Positions 1-11,739 are shown, counted from the stretch's first letter. The stretch: DNA of 64,000 bases from Perca fluviatilis (GCF_010015445.1 NC_053119.1:4164788-4228787), one strand, 5' to 3'. Translations and numbers: made by a program. Notes: generated by a model not told the origin, from the sequence alone.

Positions 1-97
1 AGTTTATAGCTGATTAGTGTTGAACAAAGACTTGAACTCAGTACTTGACTAATTGTCTCAGCGAGCATCTTTGCAGCTTTTATTTCTGCTCCGGTCA
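1..97 (-). other. 3' flank of zinc-finger gene A
   Basis: Downstream flank of the minus-strand zinc-finger exon at 98-1262. Read on the minus strand it closely matches the plus-strand flank just after the zinc-finger exon that ends at 63854 (about 63820-63895). The two ends of the window are therefore inverted copies of the same gene tail. No polyadenylation signal is evident here. Confidence 0.6.
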
Positions 98-1262
98 TCA
101 ACCCACTTGTGACTTGACATGACTGAGCCGAGAGAATCTTCCATCACAAACTGAACAACTAAATGTTTTTTCCCCTGTGTGGGTTCTCATGTGTTTAACC
201 AAATTGCCAGGCTTACAGAAACTTGCTTTACACACTGAGCAGGTGGAAACATTTTCTTCTGAATGAAGTCTCATGTGAGTCACGAAGGTCTTAATCAGAA
301 GGTATCTTTTACCACAAGCTGAGCAACTAAATCATTTCTCCCATGTGGATTGTCATGTGTCTATCCAAATTGCTACTGAAAGAGAAACTTGCTTCACAAA
401 CTGAGCAGGTGAAACCTTTTACATGTGAATTAAGTCTCATGTGAGCCGTTAAGGCCTCCATCAGAAGGAAACTTCTACTACAAACTGAACAACTTAATGG
501 TTTCTTCCCTGTGTGGATTCTCATGTGTCTAACCAAATCACTAGGCCTACAGAAACTTGCTTTACAAACTGAGCAGGTGAAACGTTTTTCTTCTGAATGA
601 ACTCTCATGTGACTCATTAAGGTCTTCTTCCAAAGGTATCTTTTACCACAAACTGAGCAACTAAACGTTTTCCCTCCTGTTTGGACTCCAGAGTGTTTCT
701 GCAGAGGTTTCTTGTGGCCAAAGCTTCCAGCACATTCAGAGGAGCTAACTGATGTGTTTCCAGTGTTACATTCCACATCACTTACTGGTTCCTTGTTGTT
801 TTGCAGAGGGTTTAAACCTGACTGAGGTTCCCTAGTCTCCTCCCAGTCTGCACTGTCATCAGTCTCACATTCAGAGGAGTCTGAAGTCTTGTCATGAGTA
901 GCTGGTTGTAAAGGACTATCTGGATCTGAGTTCCTGGCTGGTTCTGGTCCTCCACAGTCCTCTCCATCAGCTTCTGTTCTCTCTGCCTCTCGGTTCTCCT
1001 CAGTTTGGCTTTCATGAAGCTGTGAGGACTGAACTTTCTCTTCATCATCTTCTTCACTCTTCACAGGGACAGGAGTGAACGGGAACTTGATATCAGCCTC
1101 CTCCAGCCCTTGAAGCTGCTCTCCCTCCTGACTGGTCCAGAGTTCCTCCTGTTCCTCTTTAATGTGTGGGGGGGGGCTCTGGGTCCTCCTGGTCCAGACT
1201 GGAGCTCCACTCCTGCTGCTCAGGGGGAACCTCTGCTTTAACCACCGACAGCTGCTGGACGT
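98..1262 (-). pseudogene. C2H2 zinc-finger last exon (gene A, VQQL family), frameshifted
   Basis: Last exon of a fish C2H2 zinc-finger gene. The splice acceptor (TTCTTCTCCTCAG) lies at 1263-1275 and the exon opens with the [15 protein letters not shown] block, followed by [20 protein letters not shown], a long acidic linker and about six fingers. Compared with the copies at 13.1 and 63.1 kb it has three indels. A run of nine G at about 1168-1176 (eight in the paralogues) puts the first block out of frame with the rest. A 2-base loss in a finger linker near 340 brings in an early TAG. Another 2-base loss near 115 alters the tail to SHVKSQVG. The third finger has also lost its second His. Fingers continue in a second frame at 98-283. 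Most likely a decaying pseudogene; homopolymer assembly errors could explain the G-run but less easily all three. Confidence 0.8.
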
Positions 1263-1408
1263 CTGAGGAGAAGAATCAAATACATGCACACAGAGAAAAC
1301 TGTAATTTAACATTGACAAGATCTTCTTACATAATCTGTAGTATGTTTTATATATTATGTTTTATGTTAATTTCTGGGTTATGCATTTACAGAAAATAAA
1401 GTTTAACT

Positions 1409-1791
1409 TTAAAAGGTGCTGTAGGTAGGATTGGGAAGATCCAGGACTTAGCCAAATAATTTGAACATCAACAACTTCTCGGTCCCCCCTCCTTTCTGCT
1501 TAAGCCCAAAACGGTCTCCTAAGCCCCTCCCCCCACAAGGGAGAATGAATACGTGTGCATGAGCAGTGATTGACATGCAGTTAGACACCCCCCCTGGCCC
1601 TGATTGGAGGATCTAGACAGGGAGCGGTGGATTTTTACAAATCACACTACAGGCTGGAAGTGGTGCCAGAGGAGCCAGATTTCTTTTTTTTTTTTTTTTA
1701 TTACTTGCTTCATGTACATATACTCAAACATAGTCAGCTTCAGCAAATATGACAAAGTTAATTTTATAAGTCTTACCTACTGCACCTTTAA
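1409..1791. mobile_element. TTAA-flanked MITE (AGGTGCTGTAGGTAGG family)
   Basis: Ends are inverted copies: AGGTGCTGTAGGTAGGA on the left and TTACCTACTGCACCT on the right, each next to TTAA. It has no coding capacity. Other copies lie at 3492-4090 (interrupted) and 35618-35716 (3' half only). The TTAA flanks suggest a piggyBac- or Kolobok-type mobiliser; the superfamily is inferred. Confidence 0.7.
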
Positions 1792-1984
1792 GTGACCGTT
1801 TCTTTAACATTACTAAAAAGTCCATGTGTTTTTGGGGTGAGGAGATGATATTTGACAGTTAGTCTCAGAGAAAACCAAAACTGTGGATATCAAGCCGACG
1901 ACAGAAGTGAGCTAAAAAAGACGAGCCAAAGTGTAAACAACGAACCAAAGAGTTATTATAACCAAAGATATTAAACTGTCTGTT

Positions 1985-2480
1985 ATGACTTCGTATAGCT
2001 TTGCCAGACCCTCCTCCGAGGCGCGCTGGAGGAGGGTCTGACTAGTCCACATAGTATTTGGGGATGGGAGGAAGACTTTGGTTTATTGGCATTTCTTCAA
2101 ACCAATCACAATCGTCTTGGGCGGTGCTAAGCGCCAGAGTAAAGCCACGGTGCCGCTGTCGAGAAGGAACTTGTTTTGGTGAAAAATTGGTGAAGAATTA
2201 GTTTTAGTCGTGCAACAGAAAACTCAGACTGGACAGATAGTCTAGCTAGCTGTCTGGATTTACCCTGCAGAGATCTGAGGAGCAGTTACCCATAGTCCTC
2301 CACATAGAATGCCAATACAAAAGAGTAAAGTAATGAATATCCGGCCTAAATGAGTGAAATCTGGCGGATTTTCTGACGGCAACGGAGCAATCCCGGAAGT
2401 GGAACGTCAAGGATAGGAGGAGATTCACGGATAGAGGGATGAGCTGAAACCAAAGAACGTTTGTCACAGGGGCCATATTT
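1985..2480. repeat. Dispersed repeat shared with 56.5-57.0 kb
   Basis: This stretch, including CCAGACCCTCCTCC near 2008 and CTGCTCCTCAGATCTCTGCA on the complement near 2280, recurs in inverted orientation at about 56530-56975. It contains a GC-rich hairpin (about 2007-2040). It looks like a non-autonomous DNA transposon common in fish; I see no coding sequence in it. Confidence 0.55.
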
Positions 2481-2675
2481 AAAGCTTTAACAGCTTAACT
2501 ACATTTTCCTGAACATACATAGGCCTACATACCTTTACTGAAGTAACATTTTAAACAGAAACTTTACTTGTAACAGTTTCGTTTGTACATTTACTTCAGT
2601 ACCGGTTGTGAATACTTCCTCCTCCACTGGTTTCCCAGCAGATTAGCTGTATAATAATAATGAAGCTGTACCAAC

Positions 2676-2868
2676 CTGTTCTGTGTAACCGGACTTCAGG
2701 GTTTAAAACAGCGTCCAGTAGTTTCTGTTGTCGGTGATTCTCTTTTAAACTGAACTCAAGTTCCTCCTCGTACTCTGCTATCGTTCTTTCAAACAGCCCA
2801 AATATCTCTTCAGCAGCCGCAGTTAGTCGCTGCTCCACCAACGCTCTCAGCATTTGGACTTTAGACAT
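2676..2868 (-). CDS. First coding exon of zinc-finger gene A
   Basis: 193-base exon encoding 64 residues plus one base. It opens MSKVQMLRALVEQRLTAAAE, continues through FGLFERTIAEYEEELEF, and ends NPEVRLHRT before a GT donor at 2675-2674. The start is chosen because all complete first exons in the window begin at this ATG (MTKVQ or MSKVQ) and have exactly 193 bases. The segment is charged and heptad-like, suggesting a coiled coil; in fish zinc-finger proteins it is a conserved N-terminal module whose function I do not know. Joining to the exon ending at 1262 in phase 1 gives HRT-D-VQQL. Its partner exon is broken, so this gene may be dead. Confidence 0.75.
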
Positions 2869-3246
2869 TTTTTACTAAATCACAGAAACCTTTCCTTCAG
2901 ACAGAAGTTAAAAATTATTTTCTCACTGTAGAATAGAGCAATACTATTCAGTGGTCTACTTTCATGGCATGGATTCAACCATTCTCAGCTGACTTCATTC
3001 ATTCCCAATCATGGTCCAAACTCACCTGACTTCACTCACAACTAATCATGGCCTACTCTATAAGTCCCACCCATTTCCTTTGTCCTGGTTGGCAGCAACA
3101 TGAGACAGCATGTGAGGGCTCTCTGTCCTCACGATTCAGATGAAAACCCTATGGACCCTATGTGTGTGAAAAAGTGAGTTTACTGCCTTCCTCATATGTT
3201 ATGTTACTACAATGGTTACTTGCAAGTGGATGTGATTTAATGCTTG

Positions 3247-3250
<4 letters not shown>
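2869..3250. other. 5' flank of gene A, no gene seen
   Basis: The first 20-30 bases resemble the 5' leader of the other first exons. The rest is unique-looking AT-rich sequence without a convincing ORF or promoter motif. Confidence 0.4.

Positions 3251-3330
<80 letters not shown>
3251..3330. repeat. (GT)n microsatellite
   Basis: Uninterrupted GT dinucleotides for 80 bases. Open frames through it on both strands (poly-Cys/Val and poly-Thr/His) are artefacts of the repeat. Confidence 0.97.
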
Positions 3331-3332
<2 letters not shown>

Positions 3333-3491
3333 TGTTTGGGTGTGATCTTGCATGTTTGTTTTGACACTAAAGGAATAATAGTTTTTGCGTAATAAGTGTG
3401 CACTGCACATGATTTCTTAATTGTAGCCTTTAAGAAATGCCAGTATCCTTTATAACCTGATTAAGTTAAATTTTCTTATGTAATTGTCAAT

Positions 3492-4090
3492 TTAAAGGTG
3501 CAATAGGTAAGACTTAAGTCATATTTGCTGAAACTGACCCTATTTTCCAGTAGAACTACATGAAGTGGGTAATAAAAATAAATAAATAAATCCAGCTCCT
3601 CTGGCACCACCTAAAGCCTGTAATGTGATTTGCAAAAATCCACCGCTCCCTGTTCAGATGCACCAATCAGTGCTGGGGGGGTGTCTAACTGTCAATCACT
3701 GCTCATGCACACACATTCATTCTCCCTCGGGTTACTTTTTTTTTTTTGCTAAGTCCTGGATTCAAGATTTACTTTGTCATTATCATGTGTACTTCTGTAC
3801 ATACAAAAATGAAATTGTTTCCCAGCTAGTGTTAGTGTAAAACAAGTAAATAAGTAACACAAATCCAGCATATAGACAAAGGAGGAGCTTGGGCATGGAG
3901 TATTAAAGTGCAGTGGAGAGTAGCAGCTTGTGCAGAATAGCAGCACAGTATGTAAAGTGCAGGTGCAATGCAGTCATGTGTTAAGTCCAAATAAAGTGCA
4001 GTTCAGTCATGTAGCTGCATGGCAGTGGGAGGGGGCACAGTCCTAAAATCCTCACAGCCTGTGGAAATCCTACCAACAGCACCTTTTTAA
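3492..4090. mobile_element. TTAA-flanked MITE interrupted by a LINE 3' tail
   Basis: Starts TTAAAGGTGCAATAGGTAAG and ends with a GCACCTTTTTAA copy in inverse orientation, the same family as 1409-1791 in the opposite direction. From about 3770 to 4060 it is interrupted by a fragment starting TTTACTTTGTCATTATCATG, which resembles LINE 3' tails common in fish. Confidence 0.6.
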
Positions 4091-4529
4091 TGTTTCTGTT
4101 ATATAGTACTTACAATTTAAGCAGGTGTAAGCCTACCCCTCACCCCGGGCAGGTATCTAATCGTTAAGTTTGTTGAACTGTATTGTAATTTGTGTCTTTT
4201 CCGTTTATCATTTATAGAAAAAAAACATAACTGTCAAGCCTCCTCTGCTTTCGCCTTGAATGTGTGCAGAGTAAATAAATGGCTTCAACTGAAACACCTG
4301 TTTTCCTTCATACATTCTTGCCGATGTATCATGGCGATGCTCCCCTCCTAAAACCCAATCCAAAGAGACCCTTCAGAATCCCTCTGATATATCAAAGAGA
4401 TAATGTGAGATCAGCTGTGGGCCATGTTGAAGAAGAAACAAGGATGTACACACTTAACCACACTTCTTTCAGTTGCAGTTGTGGCACAAAAACTGTAAAG
4501 TTTCTACAGTAAAGCAAAAACAAAATAAA
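4091..4529. other. Intergenic; segment shared with 37.2 kb
   Basis: An open frame at 4279-4512 is not convincing as a gene. Part of it (about 4400-4530) recurs in inverted orientation at about 37185-37300, where it also lies next to a zinc-finger tail relic. It is therefore downstream flank of an old zinc-finger gene copy. Confidence 0.45.
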
Positions 4530-4625
4530 TTGTCTCAGCAAGCATCTCTACAGTTTCATTTATCTCTGCTGCTCTCACAAACTCACTTGTGATTTTGGAC
4601 ATGAAATGGCAAAATGAATCTTATC
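4530..4625 (-). pseudogene. Orphan 3' tail of a zinc-finger gene
   Basis: On the minus strand this reads RFILPFHVQNHK followed by GAGAGCAGCAGAGATAAATG, matching the tail of the zinc-finger exon at 49-50 kb ([13 protein letters not shown], then GAGAGCAGCAGAAAGAAATG) and its 3' flank. No finger array remains upstream of it. It marks a lost or displaced gene copy. Confidence 0.6.
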
Positions 4626-5562
4626 AAAAACCATTGCAGCTTCAAGGTTATGTTTGCCAGTAAGATTATTCCCACCTTGTTACAATCTGACATGTAACCA
4701 TAATGTGTAATGTAACGTGTATACAAGCTGCTTTTAGTAAATTTTGTAAAGCATGCAACAACAAACATTTTATTCCTCTACATATAAACTTAGTCAAAGT
4801 TATAATCATATGGTAGAAAGGCTAGAATTATGTTTTAATGTTTTATATACTGTAGCGAGCCACGTGGAAGAAGTCAGTCAGTTATTGAAATCTACATAAG
4901 TTTATTTATCTTCTACAAACACTCAATACACAGAGGTCATCAATCTTCCCCAGTGTCTCAGTCATGGTAACCCAACAAATGTAAATAAACATGAACACTA
5001 AATCAAGACTAAAACCTAGGTAATGAAAACACTAACAGAACATAATTTACACACTTAAACTAGGACAGGTACCGCTAACCTAGTCCCATGATCCTTTGCA
5101 CTGCCGTGCAGAACAGTCAACACAACGGCATCCTGCCGGCCGTTACAATATAAAGGATGTTGTGTAGTTTTGATAATTAATTTATTTTTATTCACTTGTA
5201 TCCATGCAGTTGCCATGTTCCTCCTCAGTTTCTTATCAATGTGCTCTGAAATGGACTTTATACATGTAAATATGTGTATATGTATAAAAAAAAGATGGCG
5301 TACGTGTGTTTATGAAGGCTATTTTTGAAAAAAAATAAATGTGCTTGATTTGGATTCTATTAAGTGATTCGCGACTTAATGACAACTAGAAAATGTGGGT
5401 CACAGGGAGAAACTAATTGAAAACCTCTGGTAGTACTGACTGCAGTATATTGGTACTTATTAAAGAAACCACATACAGCGGGGAAAATAAGTATCGAAGG
5501 CGTCTACATTTTTCTCAGTAAAGATATTTCTGATGGGGATATCGGCATTACATTTTCACCAG
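4626..5562. other. Intergenic, includes a possible solo LTR
   Basis: AT-rich sequence without a credible gene. The only structured item is the TG...CA segment at 4851-5147. Confidence 0.4.
4851..5147. mobile_element. Possible solo LTR
   Basis: A 297-base segment that opens TGTAGCGAGCC and closes CCGTTACA, giving short inverted TGTA/TACA ends as in LTRs. Flanks are ATAC and ATAT, an imperfect 4-base match. No second copy is visible in this window, so the call is weak. Confidence 0.3.
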
Positions 5563-6528
5563 AGGCCTGTACTACGAAGCAGGATTTGGCGTTAACGAGC
5601 TAACTTAAGGCTCAACCCAGGATTTTCTTTACTACGAAGGTGGATCAGTTATCGGGTTCAATCGCCATGGTAACTCATGCTGAACGCCTAACCTGGTCGG
5701 GAGCAGGTTAAGTTGGAGATCAGAGATCAACCGGTGTAAAAGCACCGCCTACTGACCAATCAATACTCGGTTGATAATGGCGTCACCGTTCTTTGAAGAC
5801 CAGGCGGAGCTCGGTGCACTGAGTGTGAGAGAGAGAGGGGTGCGCATATAAAAGTTAAAACATTTAGAGACCGACAACCCCGTTAACATTCCCGGATGGG
5901 TATTTTTATGAAATATATATTTTAATGGGAGGGAATTACATATCGGCTATTTGTCGGCGTCTTAAGCCGTGTGTTGCCAATGCGCACGTCGGTTTTAATT
6001 ATGTTTTTATATATTTTATTTGCTCTCACGATCGCTTCCCACTGCCAGGGTTGCAACTGCAATAACAGGCTAAAGCAACGACAGTCTATGGAAAGCACAA
6101 GTGTAATTATGGTCAGATCTTGGTCCTGACTGATGGGGAAGTGATATTGATAAGAGTAATTTACGCATCTACAGCATCGGCAATTTTTTTTTTTGCCAGC
6201 TTTCCTTCCTGTTTTAGGAAGCAGCGACTGTATTGCGTTTTCCCTGTAAAACCGAGTCTGTGTTCTTCATATTTATGTAGAATTATAGTTTGCTCTTCTT
6301 GTTTAAAATATGTGGCTCTGGTAGATGTTTGCGATTGGTTGAGGTGCGCAAACACCGCCTCTTTTATGTGAACGCGCGTCTCTAGATTGGACAAACCTGG
6401 GTTGATTGAACTTGTTGATAACCACCTTCATGACACTGGTTATCCGGGACCGCAGTTGTTAAGGTTAGTGAAGCCGGATTACTGAAAGAAATCCAGGCCA
6501 TGTTGATCTTGCTTTGTAGTACAGGCCT
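5563..6528. mobile_element. Non-autonomous PIF/Harbinger-like element
   Basis: Left end AGGCCTGTACTACGAAGC, right end the inverted AGGCCTGTACTACAAAGC. Both are flanked by CAG (5560-5562 and 6529-6531), a 3-base target duplication of the CWG type used by Harbinger elements. No transposase frame was recognised inside. Confidence 0.75.
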
Positions 6529-7444
6529 CAGATGTGGGTAACAACCAAAGTAATCCACACATAGAAATCAAAAGAAATAAGTCCATACATTACCTTAAAT
6601 TACTTTTACCCATCATGAAATGCTTCTTGAATGGCACCTTAGTAATGAGAACCCTTTTTATAGGCCATCAATTAGGACTAATCCAGCTGATATTAATTTA
6701 CACTAATAGGGGGCAGGATTGCTTCCTAAATACTGACAGATTTCAGCTTGTTTATCGGCTTCCCATGCCTCTTTACACCCCCTTCATGTGTTCAATACTT
6801 TTTCCCTGTGTAATTTCACTTTATTACACACAACTTAATTTATGGACTTATTTGTTTTGATATCTTTCCATTTGTGGATTACTTGGGTTGTTACTGACAT
6901 TTCATGCCGACAGCCCCATCAAATGTTGACTCGTTCAATACTCATTTTCCCTGCTGTATATTACATTTGTATAGTTCTTGTTTTGCCGTTTCAATAATAA
7001 CCACTGCAAAACAACTTTAAAAATACGCTGCTGGTGTCGCAAAGATGGCGATGGTGAGTGTGAGTAGTGATCCAAACTCAACATTTGGCTGCTTGGAGTT
7101 CAGCATCCACGCAGTGCACTGCATGTGGCCACACTTCAGTGTGAACAGCCTATGCACTCAAAATAGTTAGTACACAAGTGATTTTCTGTTCTTGAAAGTA
7201 GAACAGAAAATCTGAATGTTGGATGACTACTAGCATCTGGCTAACATTCAGTACGTTTACATGCACACCAATATTCCACGATTATTATTCTGAATATAAC
7301 TTTCTGAATTTGATAAAGTTCATGTCTACAGCATATTCCGGTTGGATAAACAAAATAAGTCCTTTTTCCGAATATAGCATTTTCCGATTAGCGTCACTGT
7401 GTCCATGTTCGGACACTTATTGGTTAACGTTCTATCAAAATGTA
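6529..7444. other. Intergenic, no gene seen
   Basis: AT-rich. A segment at about 7245-7430 resembles the TTTACATGCA-type repeat also present at about 11560-11705 and 36960-37095. Small open frames here have no recognisable domain. Confidence 0.4.
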
Positions 7445-8040
7445 GTAGTAAACTTTATTGTCCCCGTGGGGCAGTTGGGTTTGCAGCACAGTTGCAAGGC
7501 ACTTCATCACTGAATATCAGACATATGATACAAACAAATAGTCCATACATCAGACACCGATGAACATGAAGAACATACATCACACACTACAATACACTAT
7601 ACACCCTTGGGTATGACCAGGCCAGCTGGACATCTAGCTTATTTTGACTGATTTAAGGCTTTTATGGCTTGTGGTACTAAAGAGAATTTGGATCTGTTGT
7701 TGGTCAGAAGGGTTGGGCAGAAACGACGCCTAGATGGCAGTATGTTTAAAATGAGATGCCAGGGGGTGTGTGTAGTCACATACAATGTTATTGGCCTTTC
7801 TCACCAGTCTCTTTGTAAATGTGTTAAATGCTCGGTAGTGTTATCCCAAGAAACTTACTGGCAGATGTGACTGTTTTTCTGATTGTCTTCTTCCCTGACT
7901 CAGTGGCATTTCCGAACCAGCAGGTAATACAGCAAGTTAAAACACTTTCAATAAAAGCAGTATAAAACATTTGGAGCATTTTGTTGACATTAAAAACAAG
8001 CAGTTTCTTTAAAAGGTACATTATTTGCTGTTCAAACACA
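7445..8040 (-). mobile_element. LINE 3' fragment (reverse-transcriptase C-terminal region)
   Basis: The minus strand at 7824-8039 encodes FYTAFIESVLTCCITCWFGN and SASKFLGITLPSI, which is the typical C-terminal region downstream of the RT domain in fish non-LTR elements. The segment ends at a GGGGACAATAAAGTTT tail near 7445. It is 5'-truncated, as usual for LINE insertions. Confidence 0.75.
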
Positions 8041-8509
8041 AATATAAATGATCTATTAATGTTTTCAGTTAATTTAATGGTGTTAAACTTCAGTGTAAGT
8101 TCTTACCTTTTCTAACGCTATATCGTTTAACGGTTTACTTTAGCTTTTACTTTACAAGAGCCGGCTAAAGTACGCTATCAGCGGTGAATTAGCTGTGCGC
8201 TACCCTTGGCCATAACCGGACACAGTTATCTCCTCGCTGTAAACACTGGCCGTTGCTGGTTTTTCGAGGGTATTAAGGCCCATCAACGCTGTCAAAACTA
8301 CCAGATCGTACTTCCGTCCTTCACAATAACATTCAACAACTCTGAATTATTCAATAAGAGCTCCTTCATTTCCAGTACAGTAAAAATAGAAACTTTTAAG
8401 AGGGAAAGATTGTCGCCCGAGCGTTCTTACTTCTTTCCCTCATCAAAGCCACTTTCATCAACTAATTAGATTAATTAGTAAATGTCCATATACATATTTT
8501 ACCACAGGC
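8041..8509. other. Intergenic, no gene seen
   Basis: No domain, repeat or splice structure recognised. Confidence 0.35.
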
Positions 8510-10902
8510 TTAAAGGGGTGATAGAATGCAAAACCGATTTTACCCTGTCATAGTTGAATAACGACAGTTCGGTGGGTAAATAGGACATACATAGAAGCTC
8601 AAAATCCCATTGACACCCTTTTACTATGAAAATTTCATATTTTGAAACTGCCGCTGAAAACGGGCGAATCCCAACAAAGCTGGAAGTTGACGTCAACCTC
8701 CCAAAAACCGGAACCTTTGTCAGCACGCGGTGTATTTAAGAGAACGGTCACGCCCAACATTTACATAGGCTACACAACTGACCTGAGATCAGTTAGTCTT
8801 CTGAATCTAGGTCGCGCAGATCTCAGAAAATGTATACATTGTTCATATGCTATTTTACCATTAAATTCACTTCTGAGAATTTTTTGCGCGAAATCAACTA
8901 CTTAGAGGTCAAATATGGGCGGCGTTTTACCGAAAATTGATGTCTAATTGCAAATTTTGTCCGACTGTGTCGGACTTCAGAGGCTGGTGCTCCCTGTGTT
9001 GCTGCCTCGCCGCCTGGCCTGCCTTCCCCACAGACCCCGGTGTAACACTGGCTTGCTGTGAGCCCGATTGAGCGCTCGGCACGCTGCTGCAGCCCAGAGC
9101 ACCTCATACCCGCGCAGAAAGTCACCGTTTGGGCTGGTGGACTACTACCAAACGCCGCTGCTCTGACAGAGCTCCAGGGCCTGCATCTCCCCTTTTTCCT
9201 GCTAGCTAGCTAAATGCCCGGTGTATGTGAGTGAAAGCGGCGGTCAGCGATTACGCCATTATTCTCTTTACTACAGATTCTAGTTAATCTAATGTGTAAT
9301 TATAATGTGTTGAGTTATTTAAACAAACGATTGGGAAAATAAACGCCGCTTGTCCATGAGTCTCATTGATAGAGCCTGCGGGCTGGATGGAGCTCTATCA
9401 ATGAGAGCTAGCTTCTCTCTTAGAATTCCTCTGGAATTCACAAATATTCATTAACTTGAAATCGGACACCGTTGTTAGCTTTATAAAAAATATAGTTAGA
9501 TGTTGTATAAGTGGCGTACGAAATTCAAACTGTAAATATACGCCTCGCTTACGCACCAAAAATGAAGCTTACTAGCCGCAATCTGTACACATAGGATTGC
9601 AGGACACGCAGCCAACGAAAACCCATACAGCACACAAATATTCATTAACTTGAAATCGGACACCGTTGTTAGCTTTATAAAACATATATAGTTGGATGTT
9701 GTATAAGTGGCGTGACGAAATTCAAACTGTAAATATCCAAATTACGACCAAAAATGAAGCTAACCAGCCGCACCTGTACACATAGGATTGAAGGGACAGT
9801 CGCAGCTAACGAAAACCCTTACAGCTCACAAATATTCATTAACTTGAAATCGGACACGGTGTAGTAGCTTTATAAAACATATAGTTAGATGTTGTATAAG
9901 TAGCGATGCGACGAAATTCAAACTGTAAATATACTCAAATTACGACCAAAAATGAAGCTAACCGCGCGAAATCTGTACACATCGGATTGCGGGGACAGTC
10001 GCTAGCGAACGAACCGGCAGCCCGCTACCAAATATTCATTAACTTGAAATCGGACACCGTTGTTAGCTTTATAAAACATATAGTTATATGTTGTATAGCT
10101 AAGTGGCGTGGACATGTGTGTAACATTTGGTAAGAGATTGCTGGTGTAACAAGCTCGCTGACCGCTCGCCAGCTCACACACGGGCCATTTAGCTAGCAGG
10201 AAGAGAGGAGATGCAGGCCCTGGCGCTTTGTCAGGGCAGCGGCGTTTTTGTAGTAGTAGTCCACCAGCCCAAACGGTGTACTTTTTTGCGAGGCGGTTGA
10301 GGTGCTGTGGGCTTGCAGCAACGTGTCGGAGCTCAATCGAGCTCACAGCAAGCCGGGGTCTGTGGAGGAAGGCAGGCGGCGCGAGCCAGCAACACAGGCA
10401 GCTGAACTCCGACACACAGTTTTACCAAATTTGCAATTAGCCATCCATTTTCGTAAAACGGCCCATATTTGAGCTTTATATCGTTGATTTCTCGCATAAA
10501 AAGTCTCAGAAGTGAATTTGCGTAAGGAAACATTGCAGTGTCTGGAATATGAGATTCTGTCGCGTTTCTAATGTATGTGTATTGGAGATTCGCTCAACCA
10601 ATCAGCACACGACCTCTAATGGCGTTGTATGGCGAAGTCGCTCAACCAATCAGCGCGCGTCTCTATGTGTGTATCGGGGCTAAGGCTCAACCAAGCAGCG
10701 CGCAGCTCATCTAAATATTCATGACCATGCCATATTTGGAAGAAAAGCTCTTGTTACAAATAGGGCCAAAACACAGGGATGCATAAGGGCCAATAAAATA
10801 TCAACCAGGCCATTTTCAGCCCAACTAATGTTACATACCCCATTAGGAGACCATAAGGAACAGTGTGAAATACCCTATATAATCATTCTATCACCCCTTT
10901 AA
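8510..10902. mobile_element. 2.4-kb fold-back element with TTAA flanks
   Basis: Both ends carry TTAA followed by the 15-base inverted repeat AGGGGTGATAGAATG. Further in, long arms at about 8870-9240 and 10160-10520 are inverted copies of each other (for example GCTAGCTAGCTAAATG on the left and CATTTAGCTAGCAGG on the right). The middle is a tandem array of about 195 bases (9430-10125). No transposase was recognised. TTAA targeting fits Kolobok or piggyBac; the superfamily is inferred. Confidence 0.75.
9430..10125. repeat. ~195-bp tandem array inside the fold-back element
   Basis: About three and a half units, each starting near ATATTCATTAACTTGAAATC (about 9442, 9638, 9831, 10031) and containing ACGACCAAAAATGAAGC. 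Unit spacing is about 192-204 bases. Confidence 0.85.
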
Positions 10903-11160
10903 GATCAGCTTTCTGCGTTGCTATGGTTACTGTACAGAAATCAACAGGCCAACAGTTTGCAAGGCTGGAGAGACGATAAGGAGAAACACAGCTACTTATA
11001 AATAATAATAATAATAATAATAATAATCACACATCACTTGGATATCAACAGATTTTTCGATATGCGCACACATCGCTACACCGACCTTTTCAAGAAGCTG
11101 GTTATAAGGATGAAAGAGGGACGCTGTGTTCGCACCGTCCACAAGTCCTCTGCCGCTGGT
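10903..11160. other. Intergenic with (AAT)n
   Basis: Contains an (AAT)n run at about 11001-11027. No gene seen. Confidence 0.5.
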
Positions 11161-11547
11161 ACTAAGTAAGTGAAGTTTATTTTTATAGCACCGTTCACAG
11201 ATAAAAATCGCAAAGTGCTTCACAATAAAATGTAATACAATACGACAAATTAAAATACAAGAACATTTAAATACAAATAGAAAACAAAACCGACAATAAA
11301 AAAAAAACATGACTAACTAAAAGCCTGCTTGAATAGCAGTCTTCAATTACTTTTTAAAAGATTCGACAGAATAGGGAGGCAAGACATTCCACATCCTAGG
11401 AGCCACTGCTTGGAATGATCGATCCCCTCTAGTTTCAAAATGAGTGCGGGGAACCACGAATAGCCTCAGATCTAATGACCTCAGACTACGGGTGGGAGTA
11501 TGAAGCTGTATCAAGTCAGAGATGTTGGGAGGAATATGACCGTGCAA
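11161..11547 (-). mobile_element. L2-like LINE 3' fragment
   Basis: Minus strand at 11347-11547 encodes TPTRSLRSLDLRLFVVPRTH and FQAVAPRMWNVLPP, the conserved C-terminal stretch of L2-like ORF2 (RSLRSS...VP...GDRAF...APRLWN). The GTGAAGTTTATTTTTATAGC segment at 11161 onward is the usual 3' tail of such elements in fish. Confidence 0.7.
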
Positions 11548-11739
11548 AGGTAAACTTTAAAATGTTTTACACGGCTACATGGAAATGGGAATATTAGTGG
11601 AATACTCACTTTCATTAGCCCCGTAAACCGCTTAGTTGGAATATCGTCTTTTCGGAATTAGGGCAAAAACTGGAATATTACATGCATGTAAACATACTGA
11701 TTGACATTATAGAACATTGGGTTCAGCGTTCTCAACCTG

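Larger units (their letters stand above)
1263..2675 (-). other. Intron of gene A, filled with repeats
   Basis: Phase-1 intron between the first exon at 2676-2868 and the last exon at 98-1262. It holds a TTAA-flanked MITE (1409-1791) and a dispersed repeat (about 1985-2480). Position 1900-1907 (GACAGAAG) is the empty form of the target into which a hAT element has inserted in the paralogous region at 57055-57854. The first 150 bases are shared with the introns in front of the last exons at 14.3, 35.9 and 63.1 kb. Confidence 0.6.

Noticed and set aside
812..1057. 81-residue frame (MKRKFSPHSFMKAKLRRTER), repeated at 13845-14090 and 36064-36309
   Set aside because: A +1 frame of the acidic linker present in each VQQL copy; it is conserved only because the main frame is.
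4279..4512. 77-residue open frame starting MASTETPVFLHTF
   Set aside because: Shares only a flank segment with 37.2 kb, with different surrounding frames; no domain.
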